DNA from: Gonapodya prolifera JEL478
Lineage: Eukaryota; Monoblepharomycota; Monoblepharidomycetes; Monoblepharidales; Gonapodyaceae
NCBI GenBank assembly: GCA_001574975.1
Contig: KQ965740.1
Location: 216,103-280,102 of the forward strand
Reading direction: 5' to 3'
Length of the DNA stretch: 64,000 nucleotides
The position numbers and the translations under genes were made by a program. Below the pieces are notes generated by a model that saw nothing but the letters and a program-made list of their open reading frames with translations, was not told the DNA's origin and did not search any database. Every line of letters begins with the position of its first letter. The stretch's first letter is position 1. This document shows, piece by piece, positions 23,493 to 34,258 of this stretch.

Positions 23493-24587
23493 CTAGGCCA
23501 ACAACCCCTTCTTGAACGCAATCTCGGCATTCATCAAACTGCTCCCCGCAGCTCCCAGAATGGTGTTGTGCGAGAGCAGCGAGAAGCGCACGTCCAAGAC
23601 GGGATCCTTCCTGATCCTGCCGACGGTGACGGTCATTCCCTTCCCGCGCTCGCGGTCGAGGCGGGGTTGCGGGCGGTCTTCCTCGTCCGTCACCTCAATC
23701 GGGTGTAGGGGGGCAGAGGGGACGCCGAGTTGTGTGGCTTCGCATGTGTAGGCGGAGAGAGCGCGGGCGATGGCGTCGAGGGAGGGCGGGGGGCGGTTGA
23801 CGAAGGAAAGGGATACGTTCTCAAGATGTCCGTCGACGACGTTGACGCGGTTACATGTTGCCGAGATGCGGGTGGTCGTGAAGACGTGATCCGATTTCGC
23901 GGGAGAGAGGGACCCGAGGATCTTGCACGGTTCAATCTCGAGCTTGTCCTCCTCCCCCGATATGTAGGGCACCACGTTGTCGCAGATGTCGAGGGAGGCA
24001 ATGCCCGGGTACCCGGCCCCGGAAATGGCCTGCAGGGTGTGCACGAACATGGAGTCGATGGGTCCGAACGCGTCCTGGAGGGCCTTGAGGGGGACGACCA
24101 GGCCGGTGGTGGAGCAGTTTGCGTTTGTGACGATAAATCCGCGCCCCAACGAGCGGGCCGAGCGTTGATGCGGGATGATGTCAAAGTGGTCCGGGTTGAC
24201 GGTGGGCACGATGAGGGGCACGTCTGGGTCCATTCTGTAATTGCGCGCGTTGGAGAACACTGCAAACCCTGCCGTGAAAAAAGCGCGCTCAACATCCCCC
24301 GCCACGGACGAGTCCAGGCCCGAGAAGATGACGCGGCAGGATGCGAAGTGCTCGGGTGCGCACAGTGTGACGGGGAGGGCAGCGACGTCCGCGGGGATGG
24401 GTGTGGTCATTTTCCAGCGGCGGCGGACGGCGTCCTTGTAGGACTTGCCTGCTGAGGATTCGGATGCCCCCAGAGCGGCGAGGTGGAAGTACGGGTGGTT
24501 GTCGAGGAGTTGGATGAAGCGCTGACCGACTGTGCCTGTTGCGCCGAGCACGCCGACGTGGATCTTGTGCTGGGTGGGGGAGGACAT
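23493..24587 (-). CDS. HOM2: Aspartate-semialdehyde dehydrogenase
   Basis: The enzyme reduces aspartyl phosphate to aspartate semialdehyde with NADPH, the branch point to threonine, methionine and (in fungi) the lead-in to homoserine. It is a single-exon gene of 364 residues, the usual fungal length. The NADP loop is GVLGATGTVGQRF (from residue 12). The catalytic Cys is C158 in TNANCSTTG; the segment ISGAGYPGI with its acid and base residues follows, then the substrate Arg/His region (TTTRISATCNRVNVVDGH). I chose the Met at 24587 (MSSPTQHKIHVGVLG) because a Met 22 codons upstream adds a Pro-rich stretch not found in the family. The gene is divergent from CFAP45, 189 bp apart. Confidence 0.95.
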   Translation of the reverse strand: MSSPTQHKIHVGVLGATGTVGQRFIQLLDNHPYFHLAALGASESSAGKSYKDAVRRRWKMTTPIPADVAALPVTLCAPEHFASCRVIFSGLDSSVAGDVERAFFTAGFAVFSNARNYRMDPDVPLIVPTVNPDHFDIIPHQRSARSLGRGFIVTNANCSTTGLVVPLKALQDAFGPIDSMFVHTLQAISGAGYPGIASLDICDNVVPYISGEEDKLEIEPCKILGSLSPAKSDHVFTTTRISATCNRVNVVDGHLENVSLSFVNRPPPSLDAIARALSAYTCEATQLGVPSAPLHPIEVTDEEDRPQPRLDRERGKGMTVTVGRIRKDPVLDVRFSLLSHNTILGAAGSSLMNAEIAFKKGLLA

Positions 24588-24776
24588 CGGGAGTGGGCGG
24601 GGGTTGGGGGAGAGTAGCGATTGGGCCGGATTGGGTTGAGGGACGGCGAGCAAGAGGTGAAGAAGTCGCCGAGAACAAAAAAAGAGAAGACCGTGCCATT
24701 GCTGCGGTCGCAGGGCAGGCTGCTGCGGTCACACCGATCGATCGGCTCGCTGCTCCCACCCCCCACGCAGCGCACA
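24588..24776. promoter_or_regulatory. Divergent promoter between HOM2 and CFAP45
   Basis: 189 bp lie between the start codons. In yeasts HOM2-type genes are under general amino-acid control through TGACTC sites; I see no perfect TGACTC here. Nothing else stands out. Confidence 0.4.
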
Positions 24777-27313
24777 ATGACGACCGCGCTGTTCGCCACG
24801 CACGACAGACACCCGCACGTCATCCGAGTCATCACGAGAGACAACATCCGCTCTCTCAGGCCGCATGCGGACGCAGACAACAGCCCGTCCCCGTTCTCGG
24901 TGGCAAGGGGCAAGCAGCCGGTGGTCATGGATAGCGACGATGTGCTCAGGATCAAGGTGGGTTGGAGTCGGTCTTGCTCTCTCTCCTGCCCGACTCACTC
25001 CAACTCCAACTCCAACTCCAACTCCAACTCCAACTCCAACTCCGACCAACTCCGACCAACTCCGACCTACTCCGACCTGCTCCCATCCACCCCCAATCCC
25101 CAGTCCGACTCAATCTTCCTCTCCCCCGCAGAACTCGCCCGCCGCCAAGCAGACTCATCCGCGCACCACGCGGCAATGCTCCAAGCAGCCGCTGACCGTA
25201 AAGCCCGCATGGAAGAGTCGGAACGACGCAGGTCTTCAAATAAAGAGCTCTCCGAGCTGGAACGCGAGACCAGGGACAAGAACAATTACCTCCTCGCGAA
25301 AGCTCAGCTCCAGCTCGATGAACAAGAAGACGAGATCAAGCACATGAATGAGCTCATGCTCTATGCCAAATGTGTTGCGATCAGGGATGCGCAGGTCGAG
25401 GAGAAGGTGAGCATCCAGTCCTCGCCGAGCGGAGTAGTCATGGACGAGGCCAAAGTGCGATAGCGCTGACCGAGGCTGTCAAATGAAATGAGACTGGAAG
25501 TATGGAGGCGCGAAGACCTCCTTTCCACGACCGCTTCTCACCCTCCCTTTCCCCCTGTCCTCCNCCCCCCCCAAAAGAAACGAATCCACGCCTCCCAAAA
25601 AGACGAACAGGCCCGCCTCGACGCCGTCATGGAGCAGGAGCGTGTCAAAGACTTGAAGAGGATCGCCGAAAAGGAGATGAAGAGGCAGATGGGTGAGTTT
25701 TTGGAGGTGGTAGGGGCGGGGTTGGTGGGGGTGATCGGGGGTTAGGTGGTGCCTACAGTGCTGGATGATTGGATTGCTTGTGCGAGACGGGTCGAGGCGG
25801 GGTCGACTGTGTTGGAGCGTGACTCAACGCAGGGATGCCGGACGTGTTGGCATATCGTGCGGTTGAACATCAGTCCTCACCTTTCCCCGCGCCCCAGTCC
25901 TCAAACAAGGCGCCGACATCATCCGCCTGCAAATCTCCGAACGTCGCGAAGCCGCTCTTCTCGAGCAAGAGCGCAAAGACCAAGAGACCAAGGCCACGCT
26001 GCGCGCGATCGCGGATAGAGCCGAAGATGAGAAGAGGCAGAAGGTGGAGAGGGCGAGGAGGCAGAGGGAGTTGCATCAGGTGGTGAGTGTTTTGTGGGGG
26101 TGGGGTGGTGGGGGGTCGGGGATAGAGCAATGGAGGCCCGAGGCATTAGCGCCGCTAGGCGCTGACCGAGATTGTTGCAAGGGGGAGGGGCTGGTGGTAG
26201 TGCCGTGGTTGGGGGGGGCGGCGTGGTGTGCGATCTGACATGGTCGTATGGTGTGGTTCCCGTGTGATGCTTCCGTTCCCATCACTCCTCCACATCCCTC
26301 ACCCCACCCCAGATCGCCCGCGCCAACTCCGAATCCATCGCGCGCAAACGCGCCGTCAAGGAGTCCGCGCTCGCCGAGGACCGCCGCGTGATGGAGTACC
26401 TGCTCGAGAAGGAGAAGAAGGACGCCGAGGCCGAGGCGGCAAAGCAGGAGCAGGTCCAGGCCAGGGAGAAGGAGCTGGCGAGGTTGAGGGCTATGCAGCA
26501 GAAAGTGCGTGGTGAGAGTGGTTTGGGAAGGGCGTGCACGGTGTAGCTGGGGTGCTCGGGTTGGGGTGGTGTTTCCTTGGACTGAACTGATGATATGTGA
26601 TTCCCCCATCCTATTGCAACCACCAAACCCACCAACAATCCGCGCCACCCCACTACAAACCCCACTAGACCGTGGACAAACAAGCCCAACAAGATGCCCT
26701 ACGCGCCCAACGCGCCGCAGAGGCTTACGAGCGCGACTGGCGGCGCAAGCAGAAGGAGCAGGCCGAGAAGGCGGCCAAGATGGAGAAGGAGCTCAGAGAG
26801 GAGCGGTTGAAGCAGCAGAAGGCGAGGGAGCATGCGATTGCGGTCGAGGTGCGTCGATGGTGTGAAGGGGGGGGGGGGGGGGGGTTGTGGTGTTGTGGTT
26901 TGTTGACGCCAGATTAATCCCCTACCCACACGGTTTCGCACGGGCTTGTTGCCCCACGAAACGACCACCACCATACCCACACGCAAATACAGGCGTACAA
27001 GCTAAAAGAAGAATTCTACGAGAACTTGAAACGGCAAAAGGAGCTCGAGGAGAAGTCGCAAGCGGAGCAGCAGCGCAAGCAGGCTGCGAACCGGCGGTAC
27101 TCGCTGGAAGTGCAGGCGCAGATCCGAGAGCGGGAGCATCTCAAGAAGAAGGCCCGCGACGACTTCTTCAAGGAGGGCGAGCGCCTCGCGACGGAGCGCG
27201 AGGAGAAGAGGAAGAAGCTCGAGGCCATCAAGGAGCGCAAGTTGGCCGAGTTGAAGGGGTTGGGCGTGCCCATGAAGTATTACAAGGAGGTCGAGAGGAA
27301 GGTGGTGGTGTAA
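24777..27313 (+). CDS. CFAP45: Cilia- and flagella-associated protein 45
   Basis: CFAP45 is a coiled-coil microtubule inner protein of axonemal doublets that stabilises the beating flagellum. Start at 24777 (MTTALFATHDRHPHVIRV), exon 1 continuing ITRDNIRSLRPHADADN to a donor near 24956. Then about seven exons encode an almost continuous Glu/Lys/Arg/Gln coiled coil: ELARRQADSSAHHAAML, LQLDEQEDEIKHMNELML, ARLDAVMEQERVKDLKRI, IRLQISERREAALLEQERK, YLLEKEKKDAEAEAAKQEQ, AYERDWRRKQKEQAEKAA, and the last exon with LKEEFYENLKRQKELEE and the family C-terminal LKGLGVPMKYYKEVERKV. The MNELMLYAKCVAIRDAQ segment is very typical of CFAP45. About 500 residues, the usual length. Its presence implies a swimming stage. 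Its introns are unusually repeat-rich (see separate entry). Confidence 0.9.
24997..25042 (+). repeat. Hexanucleotide microsatellite in CFAP45 intron 1
   Basis: About 7.7 copies of actcca, followed by decayed copies (actccgacca). It lies between the first donor (about 24956) and the acceptor before ELARRQ. Other introns of the same gene hold a C run with an N (25564-25572) and an 18-nt G run (26867-26884). Confidence 0.9.
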
Positions 27314-27672
27314 GCGTGTGTTGGTGTGATTGTGTGATTGTTGGGAGTGGTCATGGTATTTGGGTCGGAACGGGGTTGGTAGTTGCCGCGCCTCTTGTAC
27401 AGTCGCTGCAAGTTTTGAGAATGTCACTTAAATTTATACACGATGAGACCGTTTTGGTTTTCGCAGCCGAAAGGAAACCGAATTGTGCAAGTGTCGATAA
27501 CCTGTAATTATGATACAATTGCAGCACTCGAGTGTAGAAATAAATGCTATCGTGTCTGACATAACATGCGCTCGGTTGTGATGTTTGTTGCAAACTTTGA
27601 CAGTGCCCATTACGCTCGTTCCGAAACTCCGCTCCGGTTCTCCTCATGCTTCCAACCCCCCCGCTTTTATGA

Positions 27673-30672
27673 TCACGTTGCGTACCCTTTCTGCTTGCAC
27701 CAGCTGTACACGAACCCGCTCACTCCGTAGAACTCCTGTGCCGCGTACTTCTCCTGGACGGCACGGAATCGCTCCGGCTTGCACACGTGGTACAGCAGGG
27801 GTTCCGCAACAGGCATTATCTCGCCTTCGCTGTATCCCGAGAGACGAGCATGCTTCGGGGTCTATGGTTTGTCCAACGTCAAAAGTTCCCGACGATCAGT
27901 CTAATGAACACCCAACCCAAACATAAAATCACCACTCACCCATTCGCCAACACCGCTTCCCTCGCCCATCATCTTCTTGCCCAGCCACACACCCGCGGTA
28001 ACCACGAGGCTCGGGGGCCACTTGAGGAAGGCCTCCCCGCCCAAGGCCGCTTCGACAAAGTACTTGCCGAGGGTCCGCACCCTCACGTCGTAATTGTCAG
28101 CCTTATTGACCCGGCGAAGAAACTGCATCGGCCCAGGACTCCCCACAACAAAGCCCAGCATAGACAAGAGATACTTCTCGGCACGGAGAATCTCTTCCCG
28201 GGAGTACCCCCCGTCGACCATGTAGACGAGGTCGTTCACGGAGGGGAAGACAACCTCCTCGTATTTCGCGGCCACGAAGAGCGACGTGACTCCCACGAGC
28301 TGGAACTTTGCAAGCGAGACGGCTTTGAGGGAGAGGAAGCGGTCGGCGAGGTTCACAGCGAGAAAGAGGGTTTCGGGTTGCAGGCGGAACTTGGCGTGCA
28401 CCTGCACGAGCCAGTCGATCAAGACAGAGCGCATCGACCAGTTGATTTCGGGCTGGCGGCCCATGTATGTGGGGTCCGGGAGGGTTTGCAGCTACCGTGT
28501 CAAATGACAAAGATGGGACAACAGAGGAAGATGATCAGCCTCGCATCAGAAAAAGGTTCGCGCACCACGGATTCAACATACCTCAAGACCTCGCAAATAT
28601 TTATCGATTCCCTCCGCATACTCGCCCACCATACACGGATCCGCATCGTACTCGTCCACGTCCAGCGCCAGCCCGCTCATCCGCTTACCGCTGGCTTCGA
28701 GTTCCGCGGCCACATCGTCAATGTCCGCATCGTGAGCGGTGGGTGCGTCCACCTCCATCACAGACGCCTCCGGGGACGCCCGTGTCGACCTCCGTGAGTG
28801 CCGCCTCTCGCCTGGTGTGGGTGCACATGGTCGGGGCACCATTTTTGGGTCACGCACGTCTCCACGGGCAGGCGCCACAGGAGGGACTACCACATTCTCA
28901 TCTCTTCGCTCTCTCAGACGGGTCGTCACCCCCACCGAGCTCGGAGGATCAACAGCAGCTGGGGGTATAGGAGCATGCGGCCGAGGAGGCAGTTCAGATC
29001 GTCGAGATGGGGGTGACTCCACAACGCGCGCTGGAGGGGGCGCCGGCTGTGATACAACCTTAGGCCGAGAGATCTGTGCTCCTGCGGTTCGGGTGGCGAG
29101 GGGTCCTCGTGGTCGAGCAGGTCCCCCGGATGCTGACGAGGGTGGGCGGTTCTCCTTGTTGGCCACGTGGCGGGATGGTACAGCGTACGGCGCTGTAATG
29201 CGGTGTACGTGGGGTGCTGAGGAAGATGTTGTTCCGGAGGATGACGAGGAGAGTCGAGATGACGGTTGACGGGTTGTTGAGCTTTGTGTGATGGTTGTGG
29301 TAATTGCAGGTCGGATTGCACGGGCAGAAGGTTGGGCGGCGGCGGTTGAAGTAGCGTTGGAAGAGGGAGGACGAGAAGAGGTTGCGGGGTGAAGCGAAGG
29401 ACGAGTGGTCGCGGCACGGGTGGTCGAGGAAGATGTCACACCGGAGGAGGATATAGCAGCCAGCGTCCGACTCGTAGAAGAGTGCGACGGCATGTCCCCC
29501 ACGGAGCTGTAGGTTCGCGAAGCGTAAGCGGTCGACACGGCCGACGAGGCCACGGACGAGCGGCGGCTCAACACGGTAGATGTCGTCGAGAGGGTTGTCT
29601 CATCCGCTTGGGTGCTGTGGTCCGTCACATCCTGCAACGCCGAGTCGACTCGGTGTTTGTCCGTCCGGTGAGCAGTCGTCGCCTTGGTCACTGAGGCGAC
29701 CCGTCCCATGGTGGTGCCAGAGGTGGAAGGATGTTTGGATGCAGATCCCGCTGGGGTGCCCGCCGGTGCCACGTGGGAGCTCTGAACCCGCGCAGATACG
29801 TATTGCGAGGTCGTGCGTTTTACGGTGACATTCTCCAGTTGGGGTTGGGGGGAGGCGTGCGATATGGTGCTCGGATACGGGTGGGGTTGTGGGGGCGGAG
29901 ATGCCGGTTGCATGTCCACATCATCGTCGTCCGGATCTGTGTGGCGGGATGAATACAGGTAGGGATAGGATGATACTTTGTGGGGAGCGGGTACTGGCGC
30001 GGGAACCGACGCTCGAGTGAGGTCGGGAGCGAACGTCGCCGATGTGGGCACAGCACCTGTGGAAGGAGGTTTGGAAGTCGTCGCGGGTCCGCTAGGCTGG
30101 GATGCGGCTGCAGCAAGTGCAGCACGGGTACCGCCATATTGGTATGCGAATCGGGCGAGGTAGGAAGATGGCGGGTGAGCGGACGTTGTGGATGTCGAGG
30201 AAGATTGGGGAGGGCGGGATGCAAGCGGCACGCGGCGCACAGTTGAACTAGATACGGGCTTAAGAGATTTTGTGGAAGGACGCGATGTGGGCTGTTATGG
30301 GGTGGAAAGTGTGTAGGTCAACTACCATGTAAAGTCCCAACCTGCGTCCTAATTGCTCACCTTTGGCGGCATTTCCGTTTTCGGCATGGAAGTTAGGAGT
30401 GTACTGCGTGGTCCCGCGTGTCGCTTTGCCGGGGGGCAATTTTCATCCCCAGCTCCGCCAACATCCAGCCGCTTCAGACCCTGGACTCCTTGCCGCCCCA
30501 GTATCCGCTGTCCATCACGATTCGCCAAACTCTGCACTTGGGTGCTGCCCAGAATGCCATATCGTGTTGTCTGCATCGTGCTAGTTGATGGAGCGATCCC
30601 AACCGAAACGTTTGGATAATCCGTTTGAAGCTCGACGGGTGGCTGTTTTCGTTCAGAAACCCTCCGTTGCAA
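27673..30672 (-). CDS. B-type mitotic cyclin with long disordered N-terminus
   Basis: It would bind and activate Cdk1 for entry into mitosis and is destroyed by the APC/C. The C-terminal half is a standard double cyclin fold: MVGEYAEGIDKYLRGLE (about 28600), MRSVLIDWLVQVHAKFRLQP with the MRxxLIDWLV cyclin-box signature (28440), ETLFLAVNLADRFLS, then YSREEILRAEKYLL, FLRRVNKADNYD, and a last exon (27673-27850) with EPLLYHVCKPERFRAV. The upstream part is about 650 residues of Ser/Thr/Pro/Ala-rich low-complexity sequence in two exons (28573-30290 and 30360-30672). It contains a KEN box (HVANKENRPP, near 29150). I did not see a perfect RxxLxxxxN destruction box. The start at 30672 (MQRRVSERKQPP) could be replaced by a Met 32 codons on. 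Disordered N-termini are normal for cyclin B, but this one is three to four times the usual length. Confidence 0.87.
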
Positions 30673-31417
30673 TAGGGCGGACCTAATCCCTCTTCTTTGT
30701 TAATTGGAGATGTGCGATGCCGATGGAGCTTGTTGCCGCCCGCCTGTGCGAGTCGCCGTTTGTTTGAGAGTCAATGGCGTTTAAGCTGCGGGCGATGTGT
30801 GGGCAGCGCAGGTACGAATGCAGCGAATCGGCGCGCCTGTGTTCGCCTGGGTGGAGGGGGTCGCAATCGTGCGATGAAGTGGGTTGTTGCTGCGGTGTCG
30901 GAGTTGTGCAAGGGCACCCGCCCTCTACCAACATTTTCCAAACCATAGAGATGTTTGAAGCTATCACAACCCGAATAAGCCACAAATTGTATGGAGCTCT
31001 GGTGTGGAGATGTGGACATCCATAAACAATTTGGCAAATGTCATATATGTTTTGAAAGAACGGAAGTCTAGAGATGGCGTTTGGATAAACAAGCATGCAA
31101 TCGAGATTGTGCTATTTCAATTGAACCAATTCCATTTGATTGAATGGAGGGAGTCAATACCTCGCATGTCTGTTTCCATCCGGGAAGCCTCGCGGAAGAA
31201 GCTGACTTGTTCCTGTGCCCAAATGTAGTTACAATCTGTGTAGTAATTAAATTTTAGCGGAGAAAATTGGTTTATGCTAACTTTTCAGGTCAATGGTGCC
31301 CTAGATTGGTCGTCCGCAGACTTGCGAATCTCGGTGGAACACGGCCGTGGTGTTGCGTGTCCATCAACAATTCATAAAGCGACCGCACCGCTGCTTCTAT
31401 CATCGAATCACCAAACC
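30673..31417. other. Intergenic region between cyclin B and ABCG transporter
   Basis: This 745-bp stretch is a divergent intergenic region. I see no gene, RNA gene or repeat. A short frame at 31004-31228 has no coding character. Confidence 0.5.
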
Positions 31418-34073
31418 ATGCTCAGCAACGGCTCGTCCACGCTCACAAGACCCGAGTCGTCACCTCTCGTTGATATGGTCTTGTCCGCCGAGACTCCGTC
31501 ATCACGCATTCATCTCTCATGGCGCGACATAACGTACTCAATTGAAACCAAACCAGCCAAAGGAAAAAAGCTCATCAAAGACATCATTTCTGGCGTCAAT
31601 GGTGACATCTATTCGGGGCAATTGATTGGTATCATGGGCGCCTCTGGTTCAGGTACGAGGTATCGCACCTAACGCTGGTATCAACGCCCTAAGCCCGAAT
31701 CTCTTTGTACCTTAGGAAAGACATCGCTTCTCAATTGCATCGCTGGTCGCGTTTCTTCGTCGGCCGAAATGGAGGGCAACGTATTCCTTAACGGCCAACT
31801 GCGAGAGGGTTTAAAGTCGTCTTTTTGGAAGAAGTCGATTGGATTTTCGGAACAGGAAGACATTTTCTTGACAGTGAGTGACCCCGACTCTTGCAAACTT
31901 ATATTCCTGTCGTCAACAATATGTACCGATGCCAAGAACCTAACCGTCCGCGAGACGCTTTACTACCAAGCTCGCCTTCGTGCACCCGTGGCCGAAAACC
32001 ACGATCAGTTGGTTGACCGGATTCTCGGTGAAATGCAGCTTGCGAAGGTGAACCATGAGTGGTCTTCTCCACCTTAGTTGTACGGCCCTTCTCACAAACC
32101 TTTGTGCGCAGATTGCTCAGTCGAGAGTTGGAGATCCCGAGCAGGGTGGAATCTCTGGAGGGGAGAAGAAAAGACTGGTACGTAGATTCAACAGCCCACG
32201 TTTATTACTCAAACATCTGACAAGGTTCCCACATACAGTCCATCGCCATTGAGATCATCACAAGTCCCAAGTGAGCGCCAGAGAATCTCGTCACTGAATG
32301 CGAGCAACTTGCAATCATCTCATCTCAAACCCAGGATTCTCTTCGCTGACGAGCCCACGTCAGGACTCGACGCCGCGTCCGCCCTCGCCGTGGTAGAAGT
32401 GCTCAAAAAGGTAATGTAAGGGGCATCTGACCCGCCCTGCAGCTGTTCCGAGATTTAACCCACATAATCATCGTAGCTCACCACCACCCACAACATGGCC
32501 ATTTTGTGCACTATACATCAGCCCAGGAATACTATTCTCGACCTCTTTGATAAAATACACCTCCTGGCTGGTGGTAGGACAGTATGGTTCGGCACGGTGA
32601 ATGACGCCATCCCCCATTTCAAGATGCTGGGGTTCGAACTTCCCCCTCAGACGAATCCTGGAGATTGTGAGTAGCCAAAGGAACACGCCGCACTTCAATT
32701 TCAATTTCATCTCTTCCTTTCACAGACTTCCTCGACGCATTGAGCGGTGCAGTCGTCGCCTCCAAGACATCCGTCACCACAGATCCCACCGAGTACACGC
32801 GAGCCTTCATCGAGGCGTGGGCATTGTTGGAGAGGAAAGCACTCTCCAAGGAGAACCTCACGACTCCGCCGGCAGCTTTGAGCTCGGAGGAATTATCCCG
32901 GCACAAATCGAACTCGATGTTCACAGAATTCATTCTTCTCGTCCGGCGGCATGGGACGCATGCGTTCAGGGACAGGGCGCTGCTTCCGTGAGCACCGCTG
33001 CTTCCCGTTCACGTGAATGCGCTAATCTATAACTTGGTTTTCGATTTTCGATTCAAGTGCTCTTGTTGGAAACACGGCTCTCATGGCGATTCTCCTCGGT
33101 TTCATGTTCTTCCGACTAGGATACTCTCAAGGTGATGTCCAGTCTCGCTTTGGACTCCTCCAGTTCCTCCCAATGAACGGTGAGATGACATCAGTTTGTG
33201 GTGTTCCGTCACATGCTCAACTTGCACGCCGACCGCTCTTTTCAATTCAGGCGCATTTTCATCGGTCATGCCTCTTCTCGCGACGTTTACGGCAAGCAAA
33301 ACACTCATGATCCGGGAGCGGAGGGCTGGAACGTTCGGCATCTTCCCACGTTTCATGGCCGAGCTCGTAGTGAACGGTCCTATTTCATTCTTGGGCCCGT
33401 TCCTCTCCGGCGTTATCATATACTGGATGACAGCGCTCAACCCTCTGCCGGCCCGGTTTGGAATCTTCGTGGTCGTCACAGGACTCAACATCATTTCCTG
33501 GATCTCCATGGGCTACTTCGTTGGCGGTATGATCCCCAACGCTCAGATCGCGCAGATGGTTTTCCCCATGATTGCGACACTTTCCATGCTGTTCTGTGGC
33601 GGAATCGTCAACGTCCTATCAATCCCCGTTGCTCTAAGGTATATTGCCATTGGTTCCCGACATCTCCCAACATCAATGTAATTCATTCCGCACTTTAAAA
33701 GGTGGATCCAATGGCTGTCAGTGACTCGCTACGTCTTCACGGCGTTGTTGAACAACGAATTCCAAGATGAAACTTTCATTTGCGTCGAAGGATCTTGCCA
33801 GTTCCCCACAGGAGAGTCGGTGGGTTTGCTCAAGATTTTCTCGCTCCAATGATATTAATTACTCACCTTTTACGCAACCGTTCATAGGTGGTATCCTTCT
33901 TCAATCTCCAAAGTCCCTCAATTCTCGTGAACATTCTCATCCTTGTCGGCATTTCGGCCTCTTTCCTCGTTTTAGCCATCTTTGGGCTTCATAGGGCGAC
34001 TTCTATCCCACAACGTCGCATGCGGAGGCGTCGATTTGATGGAGAGGCGGGACCGAAACGCACCCTCGTCTGA
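31418..34073 (+). CDS. ABCG-type half-transporter
   Basis: ABCG half-transporters dimerise and move lipids, sterols or toxic compounds across the plasma membrane. Start at 31418 (MLSNGSSTLTRPESS). The nucleotide-binding domain comes first: GIMGASGSG then KTS on the next exon (Walker A split by an intron at about 31652), SIGFSEQEDIF, LTVRETLYYQARLR, the signature GGISGGEKKRL at 32150, Walker B with ILFADEPTSGLDAASA at 32340, and the switch His in CTIHQPRNTILDLFDK. The membrane domain starts at about 33060 with ALMAILLGFMFFRLG and continues through FPRFMAELVVNGPISFLGP, FGIFVVVTGLNIISW, MVFPMIATLSMLFCGGIVN and the last helix ILVNILILVGISASF, ending with a basic tail at 34073. The domain order (ATPase first) and about 650 residues define the White/ABCG half type. 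About ten exons. Confidence 0.9.
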
Positions 34074-34258
34074 AGGTGACTTGAAACCGCTTTGTTTCAT
34101 TAGATAAGATTGTAGCCATGGTTGTCTACGACGTTCTCTCGATGTTTGTTGATGCAATAGAACGGAAGTTTGACCATCCTCAACCTTGTAACGCCCCAGC
34201 GAAGCCTTGACGAAGAGGGATCCACGATCGATTCGAGGTACTTGGGAGATATCGGCAC

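Noticed and set aside
23730-24455. 241-codon + strand frame opposite HOM2
   Set aside because: Shadow of a strongly conserved single-exon gene on the other strand.
24997-25060. Asn-Ser or Thr-Pro repeat as part of the CFAP45 protein
   Set aside because: A clear donor (gtgggt) precedes and a cag acceptor follows; CFAP45 orthologues have no such repeat, so it is intronic.
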